Source of the DNA: Stomorhina lunata
Lineage: Eukaryota > Arthropoda > Insecta > Diptera > Rhiniidae
Direction of reading: 5' to 3'
Length of the DNA: 64,000 nt
Assembly: GCA_933228675.1 (NCBI GenBank)
Contig: OW121744.1
Coordinates: 95,317,264-95,381,263, forward strand
Below the pieces are notes generated by a model, which was given only the letters and a program-made list of their open reading frames with translations, had not been told where the DNA came from and did not search any database. Position 1 is the stretch's first letter, and every line of letters begins with the position of its first letter. Below, piece after piece: positions 1-13,139 of the stretch. A program made the position numbers and the translations under genes.

Positions 1-1203
1 TTCCTACAAAGATAAGAATTTTTTGAAAAATTTCCTATAAAAATAGGAAATTTTTGAAAAATTTCCAATAAAAATAAGAAATTTTTGAAAATTTTCCTAT
101 AAAAAGAAGAAATTTTTGAAAATTTTCCTATAAAAAGAAGAAATTTTTGAAAATTTTCCAATAAAAATAAGAAATTTTTGAAAATTTTCCTATAAAAATA
201 AAAATTTTTGAAAAATTTCCTATAAAATAAGAAATTTTTGAAAAATTTCCTATAAAAATAAGAAATTTTTAAAAAAATACCTATAAAAATAGGAAATTTT
301 TGAAAAATTTCCTATAAAAATAGGAAATTTTTGAAAAATTTCCTATAAAAATAGGAAATTTTTGGAAAATTTCCTATAAAAATAGGAAATTTTTGAAAAA
401 TTTCCTATAAAAATAGGAAATTTTTGAAAAATTCCCTATAAAAAGAGGAAATTTTTGAAAAATTTTCTATAAAAATAAAAAATTTTTAAAAAATTTCCCA
501 TAAAATAGGAAATTTTTGAAAAATTTCCTATCAAAATAGAAATTTAAAAATAGGAAATTTTTGAAAATATTTCTGTAAAAATAATAAATTTTAGAAATGT
601 TTCCTTTAAAAATAGGAAATTTTTGAAAAATTTTCTATAAAAATAAGAAATTTTTGAAAAATTTTCTAAAAAAATATGAAATTTTTGAAAAATTTCCTAT
701 AAAAATTATAAATTTTAAAAAAGTTTTTTATAAAAATTAGAAAATTTTTTAAAAGTTTCCTATACAAATAAGAAATTTTTGAAAAATTTGCTATAAAGAT
801 AAGAAATTTTTGAAAAATTTCTTATAAAAATAAGAAATTTTTGAATTTTTTCATAATTTTTTATAAAAGTAGGAAATTTTTTAAAAATTTCCTATAAAAA
901 TTACAAAATTTTTAAAAAATGTCCTCCAAAAATACGAAATTTTTAAAAAAATTCCTACAAAAATAAAAAATTATTGAAAAATTTCCTATAAAAATTAGAT
1001 TTTTGTTTTAAATTTCCTATAAAAATAAGAAATTTTTTAAAAATTTCCTAGAAAAATTAGAAATATTTAAAAATTTTCTATAAAAGTAAGAAATTTTTGA
1101 AAAATTTCCTATAAAAATCAAATTTTTAAAAAAATTTCTTTAAAAATAGGAAATTTTAAAAAAATTTTCCTATAAAAATAAGATATTTTTGAAAAATTTC
1201 TTA
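1..1203 (+). repeat. Satellite family A array, 31-bp units, plus orientation, decayed
   Basis: About 38 tandem units of 31 bp. Each unit has two self-complementary blocks: arms GGAAATTTTT and AAAAATTTCC around one G, then CCTATAAAAATAGG, which pairs CCTAT with ATAGG. Plus orientation is defined here by T5-G-A5 and TATAAAAATA. Units carry many substitutions and small indels, especially after about 540. The array starts before the window edge and stops abruptly where TTTCTTAATTTCGTCCC begins. Confidence 0.95.
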
Positions 1204-2152
1204 ATTTCGTCCCATCTCTGATAAGAAAAATGCTTCTAAAATAAGTCTTGAAACAACAATAAAAAAACAGTAACTACAACAAAATTGTCCTCCGCATATT
1301 TTACACTTTTTGCTGCAAGTGTAAGAAACAGCAAATGCAAAGTGTTGAATAATTTGTTTAAAAATATTTCTAGACAAGTTTTAGTACCAAAATAAAATCT
1401 TTAAAAGCAGTTCAGGATGAGACTATCATCAGTCGTTGAAAGAGTTGAGATGCTACAAAAAAAGACAAATATGAAGTTTTCATAAAGCATGTGGCAAATG
1501 GCTGGAGATGGACAGGCTGGCGCAACAGACGTTTGGACAGACGCCCGGATAGGCAAATCGACATTCCAAATTTTGCTCTTTATTGCGACTGACTACGACA
1601 GTTTGTTTATGTACAAATGCGAGTAATTTTGTTCATTATTTGATAAAGTACTTGTGTAAGTTGCAAACATCTTGAATTCTGATGGTGAGACTGTGGCGGC
1701 GGCGGTATCTGTGTTGGTAATGATATCTAATCTAAAGATGCGGCATGATGTTGCCAATGAAATGGTGTAATGTCAGTGTAGTTGGTCGTATATAACAATC
1801 TAAAACTTAACCTTTAAATTTTTTTTTTACAGAAAATCCATTATATTTGCCGTAAGTGGGGAAAAAGAACTTTTTCTTACTTTTATCCTGCTGTAATAAT
1901 ATAGTTACACATGTACTTACAAAATATAGTTATAATAGTTTGTATATCTTTCCATTAACCATCACTGCAACAACTTTAAAAAAAGAAGTAAAAAAAAGAA
2001 GTAAAAAATCTGTAGAAGTTTGTAATTAAGTGGGCAACAGGAAAATAAATGTGTGTTAAATTTGAACTTAAACATTGAATAACTATAAAGTTTGGAGAAA
2101 AATTATATCATCTTTCTTTTGATTATCTTGAAATGATACACAAAAAACTATA
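1204..2152. other. Non-repeated island between family A arrays
   Basis: Ordinary AT-rich sequence with somewhat higher GC around 1490-1760 (cggacag-like stretches, a short GGCGGCGGCGG run near 1695). No reading frame longer than 60 codons, RNA gene or recognisable element seen. Confidence 0.6.
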
Positions 2153-2318
2153 TATCCTATAAAAAATAGAAAATTTTTGAAAAATTTCCTATAATAATGA
2201 AAAAAAAATTTTAATTTCCTATAAAAATAGGAATTTTTCTAAAAATTTCCTATAAGAGTAGAAAATTATTTAAAAATTTCCTATAAAAATAGAAAATTGT
2301 TAAAAAATTTCTCATTTT
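2153..2318 (+). repeat. Short family A segment, plus orientation
   Basis: About five degenerate 31-bp units (TTTCCTATAAAAATAG with T5-G-A5) directly before the orientation switch near 2320. Confidence 0.85.
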
Positions 2319-4900
2319 TAAATTAAGTTCATCAAAAATGTTTTACTTTTTAAAAACATTTCTTTTCTTATAGAAAATTTTTCAAAAATTTAGCTTTATT
2401 ATTAAATTATATAAATTTTTTTAAAAATTTCTTAATTTTTAGGAAATTAAAAAAAAATTTCTTACTTTTATAGGAAGTTTTTCAAAAATTTCTTATTTTT
2501 ATAGGAAAAATTTCAATAATTTCTTATTTTTATAGGAAATTTTTCAAAAACTTCTTATTTTTATAGGAAATTTTTCAAAAATTTCTTATTTTTATAGGAA
2601 ATTTTTCAAAAATTTCTTATTTTTATAGAAATTTTTCAAAAATTTCTTATTTTTAGAGGATATTTTCCAAAAAATTCTTATTTTGATAGGAAATTTTTTA
2701 AAAATTTCTTATTTTTATAAGAAATTCTTCAAAAATTTCTTTTTTGTTAGGAAATTTTTCAAAAATTTCTTATTTTTAGAGGAAATTTTTCAAAAATTTC
2801 TTATTTGTTATAGGAAATTTTTCAAAAATTTCTTATTTTTATAGGAAATTTTTTAAAATTTTCTTATTTTTATTTGAAACTTTTCAAAAATTTCTTATTT
2901 TTATAGGAAATTTTTCAAAAATTTCTTACTTTTATAGAAGTTTTTCAAAAATTTCTTATTTTGATAGGAAATTTTTAAAAATTTCTTATTTTGATAGGAA
3001 ATTTTTAAAAATTTCTTATTTTATAAAAAATTTTTCAAAAAATTCTTATTTTTAGAAGAAATTTTTCAAAAGTTTCTTATTTTTATAGGAAATTTTTCAA
3101 AAATTGCTTATTTTTATAGGAAATTTTTCAAAAATTTCTTATTTTTATAGGAAATTTTTCAAAAATTTCTTATTTTTATAGGAAATTCGTCAAAAATTTC
3201 TTATTTCTATAGGAAATTTTTCAAAAATTTCATATTTTTATAGAAAATTTTTCAAAAATTTCTTATTTTTATAGGAAATTTTTCAAAAATTTTCTTAATT
3301 TTATAGGAAAGTTTTCAAAAATTTCTTATTTTTATAGGAAATTTTTCAAAACTTTCTTGTTTTTATAGGAAATTTTTCAAAAACTTCTTATTTTTATAGG
3401 AAATTTTTCAAAACTTTCTTATTTTTATAGGAAATTTTTCAAAAATTTCTTATTTTTATAGGAAATTTTTCAAAAATTTCCTATTTTTATAGGAAATTTT
3501 TCAAAAATTTCTTATTTGTGTAGGAAATTATTAAAATTTATTACTTTTATAGGAAGTTTTTCAAAAATTTCTTATTTTTATAGGAAGTTTTTCAAAAATT
3601 TTTATTTTTATAGAAAATTTTTTAAAAATTTCTTATTTTTAGAGGAAATTTTTTAAAAATTTATTTTTTTTGAGGAAATTTTTCAAAAATTTCTTATTTT
3701 TAGAGGAAATTTTTCAAAAATTTCTTATTTATATAGAAAATTTTGAAAATTTTCTTATTTATATAGAAAATTTTTTAAAAATTTCTTATTTTTATAAGAA
3801 ATTTTTCAAAAACTTCTTATTTTTATAGGAAATTTTTTAAAAATTTCTTATTTTTAGAGGAAATTTTTCAAAAATTTCTTATTTTTATAGGAAATTTTTC
3901 CAAAAATTTTTCATATTAACAGGAAATTTTTAAAAAATTTCTTATTTTTATATGAAATTTTTCAAAAATTTATTTTTTTTATAAATTTTTTTTTTTTAAT
4001 TTTCTTAATTTTGCAGGAAATTTTTCAAAAAATTCTTATTTTTATAGGAAAGTTTTCAAAGTAATTTTTTCAAAAAATTTTTATTATTAGAGGAAATTTT
4101 TTAAACATTTCTTATTTTTAAGGGACATTTTTCAAAAAATTCTTATTTTTATAGGAAAATTTTCAAAAATTACTTTTTTTATAGAAGTTTTCTAAAAATG
4201 TCTTATTTTTATCGGAAATTTTTTTGAAAAATTTTTTATTTTTAAAGGAAATTCGTCAAAAATTTCTTATTTTTAGAGGAAATTTTTCAAAAATTTCTTA
4301 TTTTTATAGGAAATTTTTCAAAAATTTCTTATTTTTAAAGGATTTTTTTTTTTAAATTTCTTATTTTTATAGGAAATTTTTAAAAATTTCTTATTTTTAT
4401 AGGAAATTAAAAAAAAAATCTTATTTTTAGAGGAAATTTTTCAAAAATTTCTTTATTTTATAGGAAATTTTTCAAAAATTTCTTATTTTTATAAGAAAAT
4501 TTTCAAAAATTTCCTATTTTTATAGAAACATTTTCAAAAAATTCCTATTTCTATAGGAAATTTTTCAAAAATTTCCTATTTCTATAGGAAAATTTTCAAA
4601 ATTTTCCTATTTCTATAGGAAAGTTTTCAAAAATTTTCTTTTTCTATATGAAATTTTTCAAAAATTTCCTATTTCTATGGGAAATTTTTCAAAAATTTCC
4701 TATTTCTATAGGAAATTTTTCAAAATTTTTTTATTTTTGTAGGAAATTTTTCAAAAATTTCTTACTTTTATAGGAAATTTTTCAAAAATTTATTATTTTT
4801 ATAGCAAATTTCTTATTTTTATAGGAAATTTTTCAAAAATTTTTATTTTTATAAGAAATTTTTTAAAATTTCTTATTTTTATAGGAAATTTGTCAAAAAT
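2319..4900 (-). repeat. Satellite family A array, minus orientation
   Basis: Roughly 80 units of 31 bp reading TTTTTCAAAAATTTC then TTATTTTTATAGGAAA on the plus strand, i.e. the reverse complement of the array at 1-1203. The C at the centre of T5-C-A5 and TATTTTTATA give the orientation. Many units have TTTCTTAT instead of TTTCCTAT, a variant shared with the plus arrays as ATAAGAAA. Units near 2320-2480 and 3900-4260 are the most decayed. Ends at 4900 in unique sequence. Confidence 0.95.
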
Positions 4901-6214
4901 TGAAGTGTCAATTTTCTTTTACATGCATATTTTTAATTTCATGATATTTTTGTCTCAAAATCTTCTACAAATCTTGACCCTTAGCAACTCTATTAAAGCA
5001 AAAACCAAAATTTTTTCCATCTTAATCACAAAATATTTCCCTTCGACACATAAAATTCCTAGATAAACCGCAAAAACCAAATGACTACGGAGTAGTATAC
5101 AACTTACCTTGATTTGTAATCAAAAATATGTAGTCGCTTCCTTTTTTTGTCACTCCGAATTAAGTTGTAAGCCGCATAAAGCTTAAAAAAAATACACATG
5201 AAATACCTAAAATATTTAACTTGCAGTTTATACCTTCATTAGTGCGAGACAAAAGGAAAACAAATCAAGGAATTGCAGAACATATACATTGTAGTAGGAC
5301 TTGACTGACTGGCGGACTAACCTGACACTGGGAGAGACAGACGATCAGAAAGCAAGTGCAAATTAAAGCTTGATTTTTATTACAGACATGATCATAAAAC
5401 CACAAAAGAATCTCAAAGGGAATTCATGATATGCAGTGATGACATTACGATTACTGACTGTCTATATGACTAGATGAGGCCGATGATGTTGCTGACAAAA
5501 CGATCTTAACACAAATGCAAGAGATATAAACATTTTCTTAAATTCTTTCAGTTTTTTCTTTTTCTGATTTAGCTTGTAAGCATTTTAGTAGAGAGCTCGT
5601 TAAAATAAAAAAACAAGCCAAAAAAATAGACATAAAAAGCAATAGAACAGACGGACTTACATTTAGATGGAACTCGGTAAAGGGCTTTAGACAAACTTGA
5701 ATACGAAAAAGTGTCGGTCATTAACGCCATTAAACCAGTTCTGACATTTTAATTAAACTACACGCAAGTAATACAATTTTTTTTGTATAAAACTACATTT
5801 AAACCTTAACTAACGATGGAAACGGATTGAAATGAAAACTGAACACAAACTGATAGTGACAGCTTTTGCTAAGAATAGCAATTGCTAAGGATCACACATC
5901 ATTTAGTTGTAGTAACACATTCTGTTGCTATAAATTCTTACCACAGGAGGATCTGGTTTGCTATACGCAAAACCTTAAAACTTAAAGCTCACGCATGTCC
6001 AAGTTAATATAATCAAATACAAAAACAATCGTGACATTTAAAGACAAGAAAGACAACAAGCTTAAGCTTTTACTGACCGCTGATTATAGGGACCTTAAAT
6101 AAATGAATGGAATTAAAAGGAGTTCTATGTTCAGCTTTTCAAGGTAAGAAGTGTTGGCAACAAGGGCTAAGTATTTGGAAATGATAAAGAAGAATTTTGC
6201 AAAATGAGGAGACA
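4901..6214. other. Non-repeated island between family A arrays
   Basis: AT-rich sequence without recognisable gene, RNA or TE. No open frame above 60 codons. It separates the minus array ending at 4900 from the plus array starting at 6215. Confidence 0.6.
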
Positions 6215-7965
6215 CCTTATAAAATTTCCAATTTTATAAGCTAAAATTTCCTATAAAATAAGAAATTTTTGAAAAATTTCCTATAAAAATAAGAAATTTT
6301 TGAAAAATTTCCTATAAAAATAAGAAATTTTTGAAAAATTTCCTATAAAAATAAGAAATTTTTGAAAAATTTCCTATAAAAATAAGAAATTTTTAAAAAA
6401 TTTCCTATAAAAATAGGAAATCTTTGAAAAATTTCCTTAAAAATAGGAAATTTTTGAAAAATTTCCTATAAAAATAGGAAATTTTTGAAAAATTTCCTAT
6501 AAAAATAGGAAATTTTTGAAAAATTTCCTATAAAAATAGGAAATTTTTGAAAAATTTCCTATAAAAATAGGAAATTTTTGAAAAATTTCCTATAAAAATA
6601 GGAAATTTTTGAAAAATTTCCTATAAAAATAGGAAATTTTTGAAAAATTTCCTATAAAAATAGGAAATTTTTGAAAAATTTCCTATAAAAATAGGAAATT
6701 TTTGAAAAATTTCCTATAAAAATAGGAAATTTTTGAAAAATTTCCTATAAAAATAGGAAATTTTTGAAAAATTTCCTATAAAAATAGGAAATTTTTGAAA
6801 AATTTCCTATAAAAATAGGAAATTTTTGAAAAATTTCCTATAAAAATAGGAAATTTTTGAAAAATTTCCTATAAAAATCAAAAATTTTTGAAAAATTTCC
6901 TATAAAAATAAGTAATTTTTAAAAAAATTATCATAATAATAAGAAATTTTTAAAAAATTAACTATAAAAATAAGAAATTTTTAAAAATTTTCCTATAAAA
7001 ATAAATAATTTTTGAAAAATATCCTACAAAAATAAGAAATTTTTGAAAAATTTCCTATAATAAGAAATTTTTGAAAAATTAACCATAAAAATAAGAAATT
7101 TTTGAAAAATTTCCTATAAAAATAAGAAATTTTTGAAAAATTTCCTATAAAGATAAGAAATTTTTGAAAAATTTCCTATAAAGATAAGAAATTTTTGAAA
7201 AATTTCCTCTAAAGATTCAAATTTTTGAAAAATTTCCTATAAAAGTAAGAAATTTTTAAAAAATAAAGATAAGAAATTTTTGATAAATTTCCTATAAAGA
7301 TAAAAAATTTTTGAAAAATTTCCTATAAAAGTAAGAAATTTTTAAAAAATTTCCTATTAAAATATTAAATTTTTGAAAAATTTCCTACAAAAATAGGAAA
7401 TTTTTGAAAAATTTCCTACAAAAATAGGAAATTTTTGAAAAATTTCCTATAAAAATAGGAAATTTTGGAAAAATTTCCTTTAAAAATAGGAAATTTTTGA
7501 AAAATTTCCTTTAAAAATAGGAAATTTTTGAAAAATTTCCTTTAAAAGTAGGAAATTTTCGAAAATTTTCCTATAAAATTAGGAAATTTTTGAATAATTT
7601 CCTATAAAAATAGAAAAAATTTTTTATAAAAATAGGAAATTTTTGAAAAAATTATTATAAAAATAAGAAAATTCTTAAAAAAAAGAAGAAATTTTTGAAA
7701 AATACCCTATAAAAATAAGAATTCTTAAATTCTTTTAAAAAGTTCCCTATAAAAATAAGAAATTTTAGAAAATTTTCTTATAAAACTAAGAAATTTTTGA
7801 AAAATTTCCTATAAAAATAAGAAATTATTGAAATTATAAGAAAAAGTAAATTTTTGAAAATTTTTCTATAGAAATAAGCAAATGTTTGAACAATTTTCAA
7901 TAAAAATAGGAAATTTTTAAAAAAATTTATATTAAAATAACGATTTTTTAAAAAATATATAAATA
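6215..7965 (+). repeat. Satellite family A array, plus orientation, homogeneous core
   Basis: About 56 units of 31 bp. From about 6440 to 6870 the units are almost identical; units on both sides diverge, with ATAAGAAA variants left and many indels right. This is the pattern expected of a homogenised core with ageing flanks. Confidence 0.95.
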
Positions 7966-9180
7966 GGAAATTTCATATTTTTATATAAAATTTTTAAAAA
8001 AATTGTTATTTTTATAGCAAATTTTTCAAAACTTTTCATTTTTAATGGAAATTTTTCAAAAATTTCTTAGTTTTTTTTTAAATTTCGTATTTTTTAAAAA
8101 ATTTTTTGTTTTGATAGGAAATTTATCAAAAGTGCCTTATTTCTATAGGAAATTTATAATAAATTTCTTATTTTTTTAATAGGAAATTTTTTAAAAATTT
8201 CTTTTTTTTGGGAATTTTTCGAAAAGATTCTGATTTTTATAGGATTTTTTTTTTAAATTCTTATTGTTATATTATCAAAAATTTCTTCTTTTTATAGGAG
8301 TTTTTTTTTAATTTATTATTTTTATAGGAATTTTTTCAAAAATTTCTTACTTTTTCATGAAATTTTTCAAAAATTTCGTATTACTATAGAAAATTTTTCA
8401 AAAATTTTTTATTTTTATACGATAGTTTTAAATATTGCTTATTTTTATAGGAAATTTTTCAAAAATGTTTAATTTTTATAGGAAATTTTTCAAAAATTTC
8501 TTATTTTTATAGGAAATTTTTTAAAAATTTCTTATTTTTATAAAAAAATTTTCAAAAATTTCTTATTTTTATAGGAAATTCCAAATTCCAATTCCAAAGT
8601 TTCTTATTTTATAGGACATTTTTCAAAAGTTTCTTATTTTTATAGGAAATTTTTCAAAAATTTTTTAATTTTGTAGCAAATTTTGAAAAAATTTCCTTTT
8701 TTAAGTGATGTTTTTTAAAAATTTGTTATTTTCATAGAAAATTTTTAAAAAATTTCTTATCTTTATAGAAAATTTTTCAAAACTTTCTTATTTTTATACG
8801 AAATTTTTCAAATTTTTTATACTTTTATAGGAAATTTTTCAAAAATTTCTAATTTTTACAGGAAATTTTTTAAAAAGTTCTTAGTTTGAAATTTTTAAAA
8901 AATTTCTTAATTTTGTAGGAAATTTTGAAAAAATTTCCTTTTTTAAATGATGTTTTTTGAAAGATTTGTTATTTTCATAGAAAATTTTTAAAAAATTTCT
9001 TATCTTTATAGAAAATTTTTCAAAACTTTCTTATTTTAATACGATAGTTTTAAATATTTCTAATATTTATAGGAAATTTATCAAAAATTTCTTTATTTTT
9101 TAGGAAATTTTTTAAAATTTTGTTATTTTTATATGAAATTTTTGATTCCGTAGGAAATTTTTCAAAAATTTTTTATTTAT
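7966..9180 (-). repeat. Satellite family A array, minus orientation, strongly decayed
   Basis: About 39 degenerate units in reverse orientation, abutting the plus array at 6215-7965 with no unique DNA between, so the two form a long imperfect inverted repeat centred near 7970. A local duplication is visible: the stretch with TTGAAAAAATTTCCTTTTTT near 8680 recurs near 8930. Confidence 0.92.
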
Positions 9181-9441
9181 TCCTATAAAAATAAAACAAT
9201 TAAAAAAAAATCCTTTAAAAATTAGAAAAAAATTTCAAAATTTTTCTATAAAAATAACAAATTTTTGAAAAAATTCCTATAAAAGTAATAAATTTTTGAA
9301 ATATTTCCTATAAAAATAAGAAATTTTTTAAAAATTTTTCTGTAAAAATTAGAAATTAAAAAAAATTTTCTATAAAAAAAAACTTTTGAAAAATTTCCCA
9401 TAAAAATAAGAAATTTTTGGAAAATTTCCTATAAAAATAAG
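9181..9441 (+). repeat. Family A segment, plus orientation
   Basis: About eight decayed plus units close the 3.2 kb array block and run straight into family D repeats (AGTTGTCAAAAGTAAGGTAAC). Confidence 0.88.
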
Positions 9442-10090
9442 AAAAGTTGTCAAAAGTAAGGTAACTTTTTCTTATGAAAAGGTTGTCAACATTATTGTTA
9501 AACATCTTTTTTCATACAAAAGTTATAAACATTTCTATAAACATATGATAAATAGTAGAGAAACATCTTCTGTTGTAAAATTGTCAAAAGTTAAGCAACT
9601 TTTTTTTATCAAAATGTTGGCAACATTTTTGCACTTTCTTACGAAAACTTGTCAACAGTCGAGCAACTTTTTGCATGTTGTCAATACCTAAACAACTTTT
9701 TTGTAAAAAGTAGAGAAACGTCTTCTTTTGAAAAGTTGTCAACATTTAAGTAATTTTTTTATTATAAATTTGTTAATATTTTTATACATTTTATTAAATA
9801 GTTGCCAACAGTTGAGAAGCTTCTTAAATAGTTCGGCAACATTTACTTTTAAAAAGTTGTCCACAGTTCGGCAACATTTTCCTTTGCAATGTTAATCAAC
9901 ATTTTGTATAGAAAAGCTATCAATAATTTTTGAAAAATTTTTTCAAAATTTTTTTTCACAAACCTAATTTTGTAAAAATGTTGCCAAAAGTTTTGCAACA
10001 TTTTATATGAACCTCAACCCCATTAAATTGATACCAAAATCTTTATCTAAATGTTATATAAAAATCTTATAAAAATGCCGGCAACAATAT
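9442..10090 (+). repeat. Decayed family D repeats
   Basis: Scattered units of about 35-40 bp built on AAAAGTTGTCAACAGTTGAG and GCAACATTTT. They are too diverged for a fixed period by eye, but the same two half-sites recur throughout. Confidence 0.7.
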
Positions 10091-11060
10091 TAATAAAACA
10101 ACAAAATAAACAAGAGCAATATAAATGTAAAAACGTGCTTAATATATTTTAAAACCGGCACTTAATCTTTAAAAGCGCATCTGCTGATTTACGCACATGA
10201 CAAGACAAGATCCTAAATACAATCAGCCAAACATTCGCATGATTGGGTATAAAGGTATGACAGAAAAATAAGTTTTAGCACATAATCTGGCAGCAGCTAA
10301 AAAGATATTCAAGACCAAAAAAAAAAAACTTTATTTCTTCAAATGCATTATGATGAAGTCTATAGCAGCAGTTGTTGATGGTGATGAAAATTTTTGCTTT
10401 ATAAATATATACTCGTATGTCTATTTTCTTGTATTTCATTTTAAAATAGAGGCTTGTTGCATGTTTAGTCACAACCAAATTATTTATTTGTGAGTGTATA
10501 GCACATGCATAAGCTTTTGGTCAGAAATGCCTCAAAAGACAACAAGTGCTGAAGCTTCAATGTCATCAGACAACATCATCACTTCTATGTCTATGATGTC
10601 TTTGTGGCTATTGCCATTTGCTGCTGTTGGCAAACTTGCAAGCAACAGCATCTTCTTTTACGTTACCCCAATGTCTTTAATGTAATATCTTTTGGTTTGT
10701 GATGTAACTGCATTTGCACATACATTGTGACCATGGTTTTCATAGTGATCATACCATATAAACATTTTACCATGGGTTTATTATACAAAAATGTCTTTAG
10801 AATTAACCATATATGATCAGTTTTTTTTTCTTATTTCTCATATTTTGTTTTTCATTCAGTTGTATGACCAGATCGGTGTTTGGCACGTATTTATGTTAGG
10901 CTTGGTAGAGGATAAAAATAGGCAAAAGTTATACGACAACACTGTTTACAAAATCAGGAAAAATGTTGCCGGTAGTTATATACATGTTGCCAAAAAAGTA
11001 AATATTTATAAGGATGTGTTTTTAAAGAACATATATTAAGAATCCTTTATTAAGGAAGGT
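10091..11060. other. Island within family D region
   Basis: Mostly non-repeated AT-rich DNA with small open frames (63-82 codons) at 10494-10685 (+), 10791-11039 (+) and 10275-10478 (-). None shows a recognisable domain, a convincing start context or a family match, so no gene is called. Confidence 0.45.
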
Positions 11061-13139
11061 TGATACTGCTACATCTTTTTGGAAATGTTGCTAGCAAACA
11101 GTCTGGCAACATTTTTTATTTAATTGTTGCCAAATCTTTTGTAGATAAGTTTTCATTATTCGAGCAATATTAGGGTAACACTTTCTTTGAAGTTTTGTGT
11201 TTTTTTTATGTAAAAGTTGTAAATATTTTCGAACCAGTTTCTAAAAGTTGTCAAGATTCTTCCAAATCTTCGTTAGTAAAGTTGTTAATAGTCGAACAAT
11301 GTTTTATATATGTTTATAAAATAGTAATAGGCTTCAGTTAGGAAACATTTTCTTCGGAAAGTTTCAATAAGCAGAAAAACTGTTAACAATTAGGAAAAAT
11401 TTTCAATAGGGAATTTCTTAAAAACTCTTGCAACATTTTCGGTAGAAATGTTATTAACAAATGTTGCCCATTTTGAAAAAAAACTTATAAACTGTTAAAC
11501 AGAAGCATTTTTCTAAGTTTTTGTAGTTATCAATATGTATTCCAAAATATATGGAATAGTTGCCAACAGTTGAGCAACATTATGTACTCTATATACAAAG
11601 GTTGCCAAGAGCATGCAACATTTTGAAAGGAATTACTTCTAACAGTTGGTAAACATTTGCTTTTTAAAGTTATGAAAAGCTCCGGCAACATTTTAAAAGA
11701 AGTTTTTGACAGTTGAAAAATACACAAGAAACATTTTATATGAAAAGGTTGTCATTTGTCAAGCAACATATTTGCCAACTGTCAAGCAACATTATGTGGA
11801 TGAACAAAAGTTGCCAAGAGTATGCTACAATTTTAAAAGAATTATCTCTAACAGTTGGTAAAAATTTGCTTTGTAAAAAAACTCGGCCAAGTTTTGAAAA
11901 AGAAGTTTTAGATTTTCTATGAAAAAGTTAAAAAGTCAAGCAACATTTTGTATATGTAGATAACTTTTGAAAAGTAACACAACTTTTGCTACAGAAAAAT
12001 TATCTAAATTCGAACAGAACTTTCTTTGAATAAAAATGGTTAAATTCGGGCAACAAATCTTATAAATATTATAAGATTTGTTGCCAGAAAAAAAGTTTTT
12101 ATCTGTCAGCCAAAATATAAAAATGCTTTCATCTGATGTTAAGCATTTTCTATAAAAATGTTGCAGTTAAAAAATGTTTCAAAATATTTTGAGTTTAAAT
12201 TTGTTTCCTATTTTTCAGTGCAATATTTTCTTTGACAAATAATATTACGCAACATTTTTAATATAAGCAATTGAGTTATATTTTCTATAGAAAAGCTTTT
12301 GTCAGTCTTTTGACTTCTTCAATAGAAATGCAGCCTTAAGGTGTGAAACAGTTTGAAAAAAACAGATTATGAAAATTAATCCATTAAAAGTATAATACTA
12401 AAAAATGTTGCCATGGCATATGCAACATTATCTATGAAAATGTTAGCATAAGCTGGTCAACATCTTATAAACAAATATTTTGCAACATTTTCTTTACAAG
12501 TTAATACATTAATATTTACTATGGAACGTTTTTATCAGCCAGTTAATATCTTTTATAGAAATGTTGCCAACAGATGCTTAAAATTGTCTATAAAAATGTT
12601 GCCATCAGTTTTGCAACAGTTTCTATAAACATGTTGAAATTTTAATTTTAAATAAGTTAAGCATCATTTTTCAAAAATGTTTCCATCAGTTAAGCAACAT
12701 TTTCTATCACAAAAAATGCCGTTATTTGTATAACTTTTACCAAGGAAATAATGGCAAGAATCGGTTAAGTATGATCGTATGCAGAAATGTTGCCATTAGA
12801 TATGAAACATTTTCTACAAAGTTAATGTCGTCAGAAATCAATGCTTTCTATTAAAATGTTGCCATTGGAAATTAGAGTTAAGTAACGTAATTTGCTATAG
12901 ACAAGTTTTAAGGAGTCAACATATTTCTATCACAAGTGCAACATTTTTTATTAAAATTTTGTCATTAGACATGCAATATTTGCTATAATAATGTTGCCAT
13001 CGAATATGCAACATTTTCATAGAAGTATTGGCATCAGTAGGTCAACGTCTTTTAAAGAAATATTTGGCAACATATTTGGCAAACTATTTAAGCAACATTT
13101 TTCAAACATGTTTCTATTGGGTATCAATTCTTGCAAAAT
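11061..13139 (+). repeat. Decayed family D tandem repeats
   Basis: Dozens of diverged units with the consensus ATGTTGCCATCAGTTAAG followed by GCAACATTTTCTATAAAA. ATGTTGC and GCAACAT are inverted half-sites, so each unit can fold on itself. Units are clearest at 11560-11960 and 12580-13100. Small open frames at 11530-11727 (-) and 11713-11922 (+) lie inside the repeats and look accidental. Confidence 0.75.
12049..12085. repeat. Perfect 16-bp inverted repeat, 5-nt loop
   Basis: The left arm GGCAACAAATCTTATA (12049-12064) and right arm TATAAGATTTGTTGCC (12070-12085) match without mismatch around AATAT. The outer GGCAAC/GTTGCC are family D half-sites, so it probably arose from two inverted D fragments. 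Confidence 0.9.

Noticed and set aside
1..9441. CRISPR-like array with regular short repeats.
   Set aside because: Units are contiguous 31-bp tandem copies without unique spacers, in DNA with eukaryotic TEs; no cas-like genes.
1..9441. Rel/Dorsal- or heat-shock-factor-like binding site in the GGAAATTT..AAATTTCC dyad.
   Set aside because: The match to either consensus is only partial, and such motifs arise by chance in AT-rich palindromes; no evidence of regulation.
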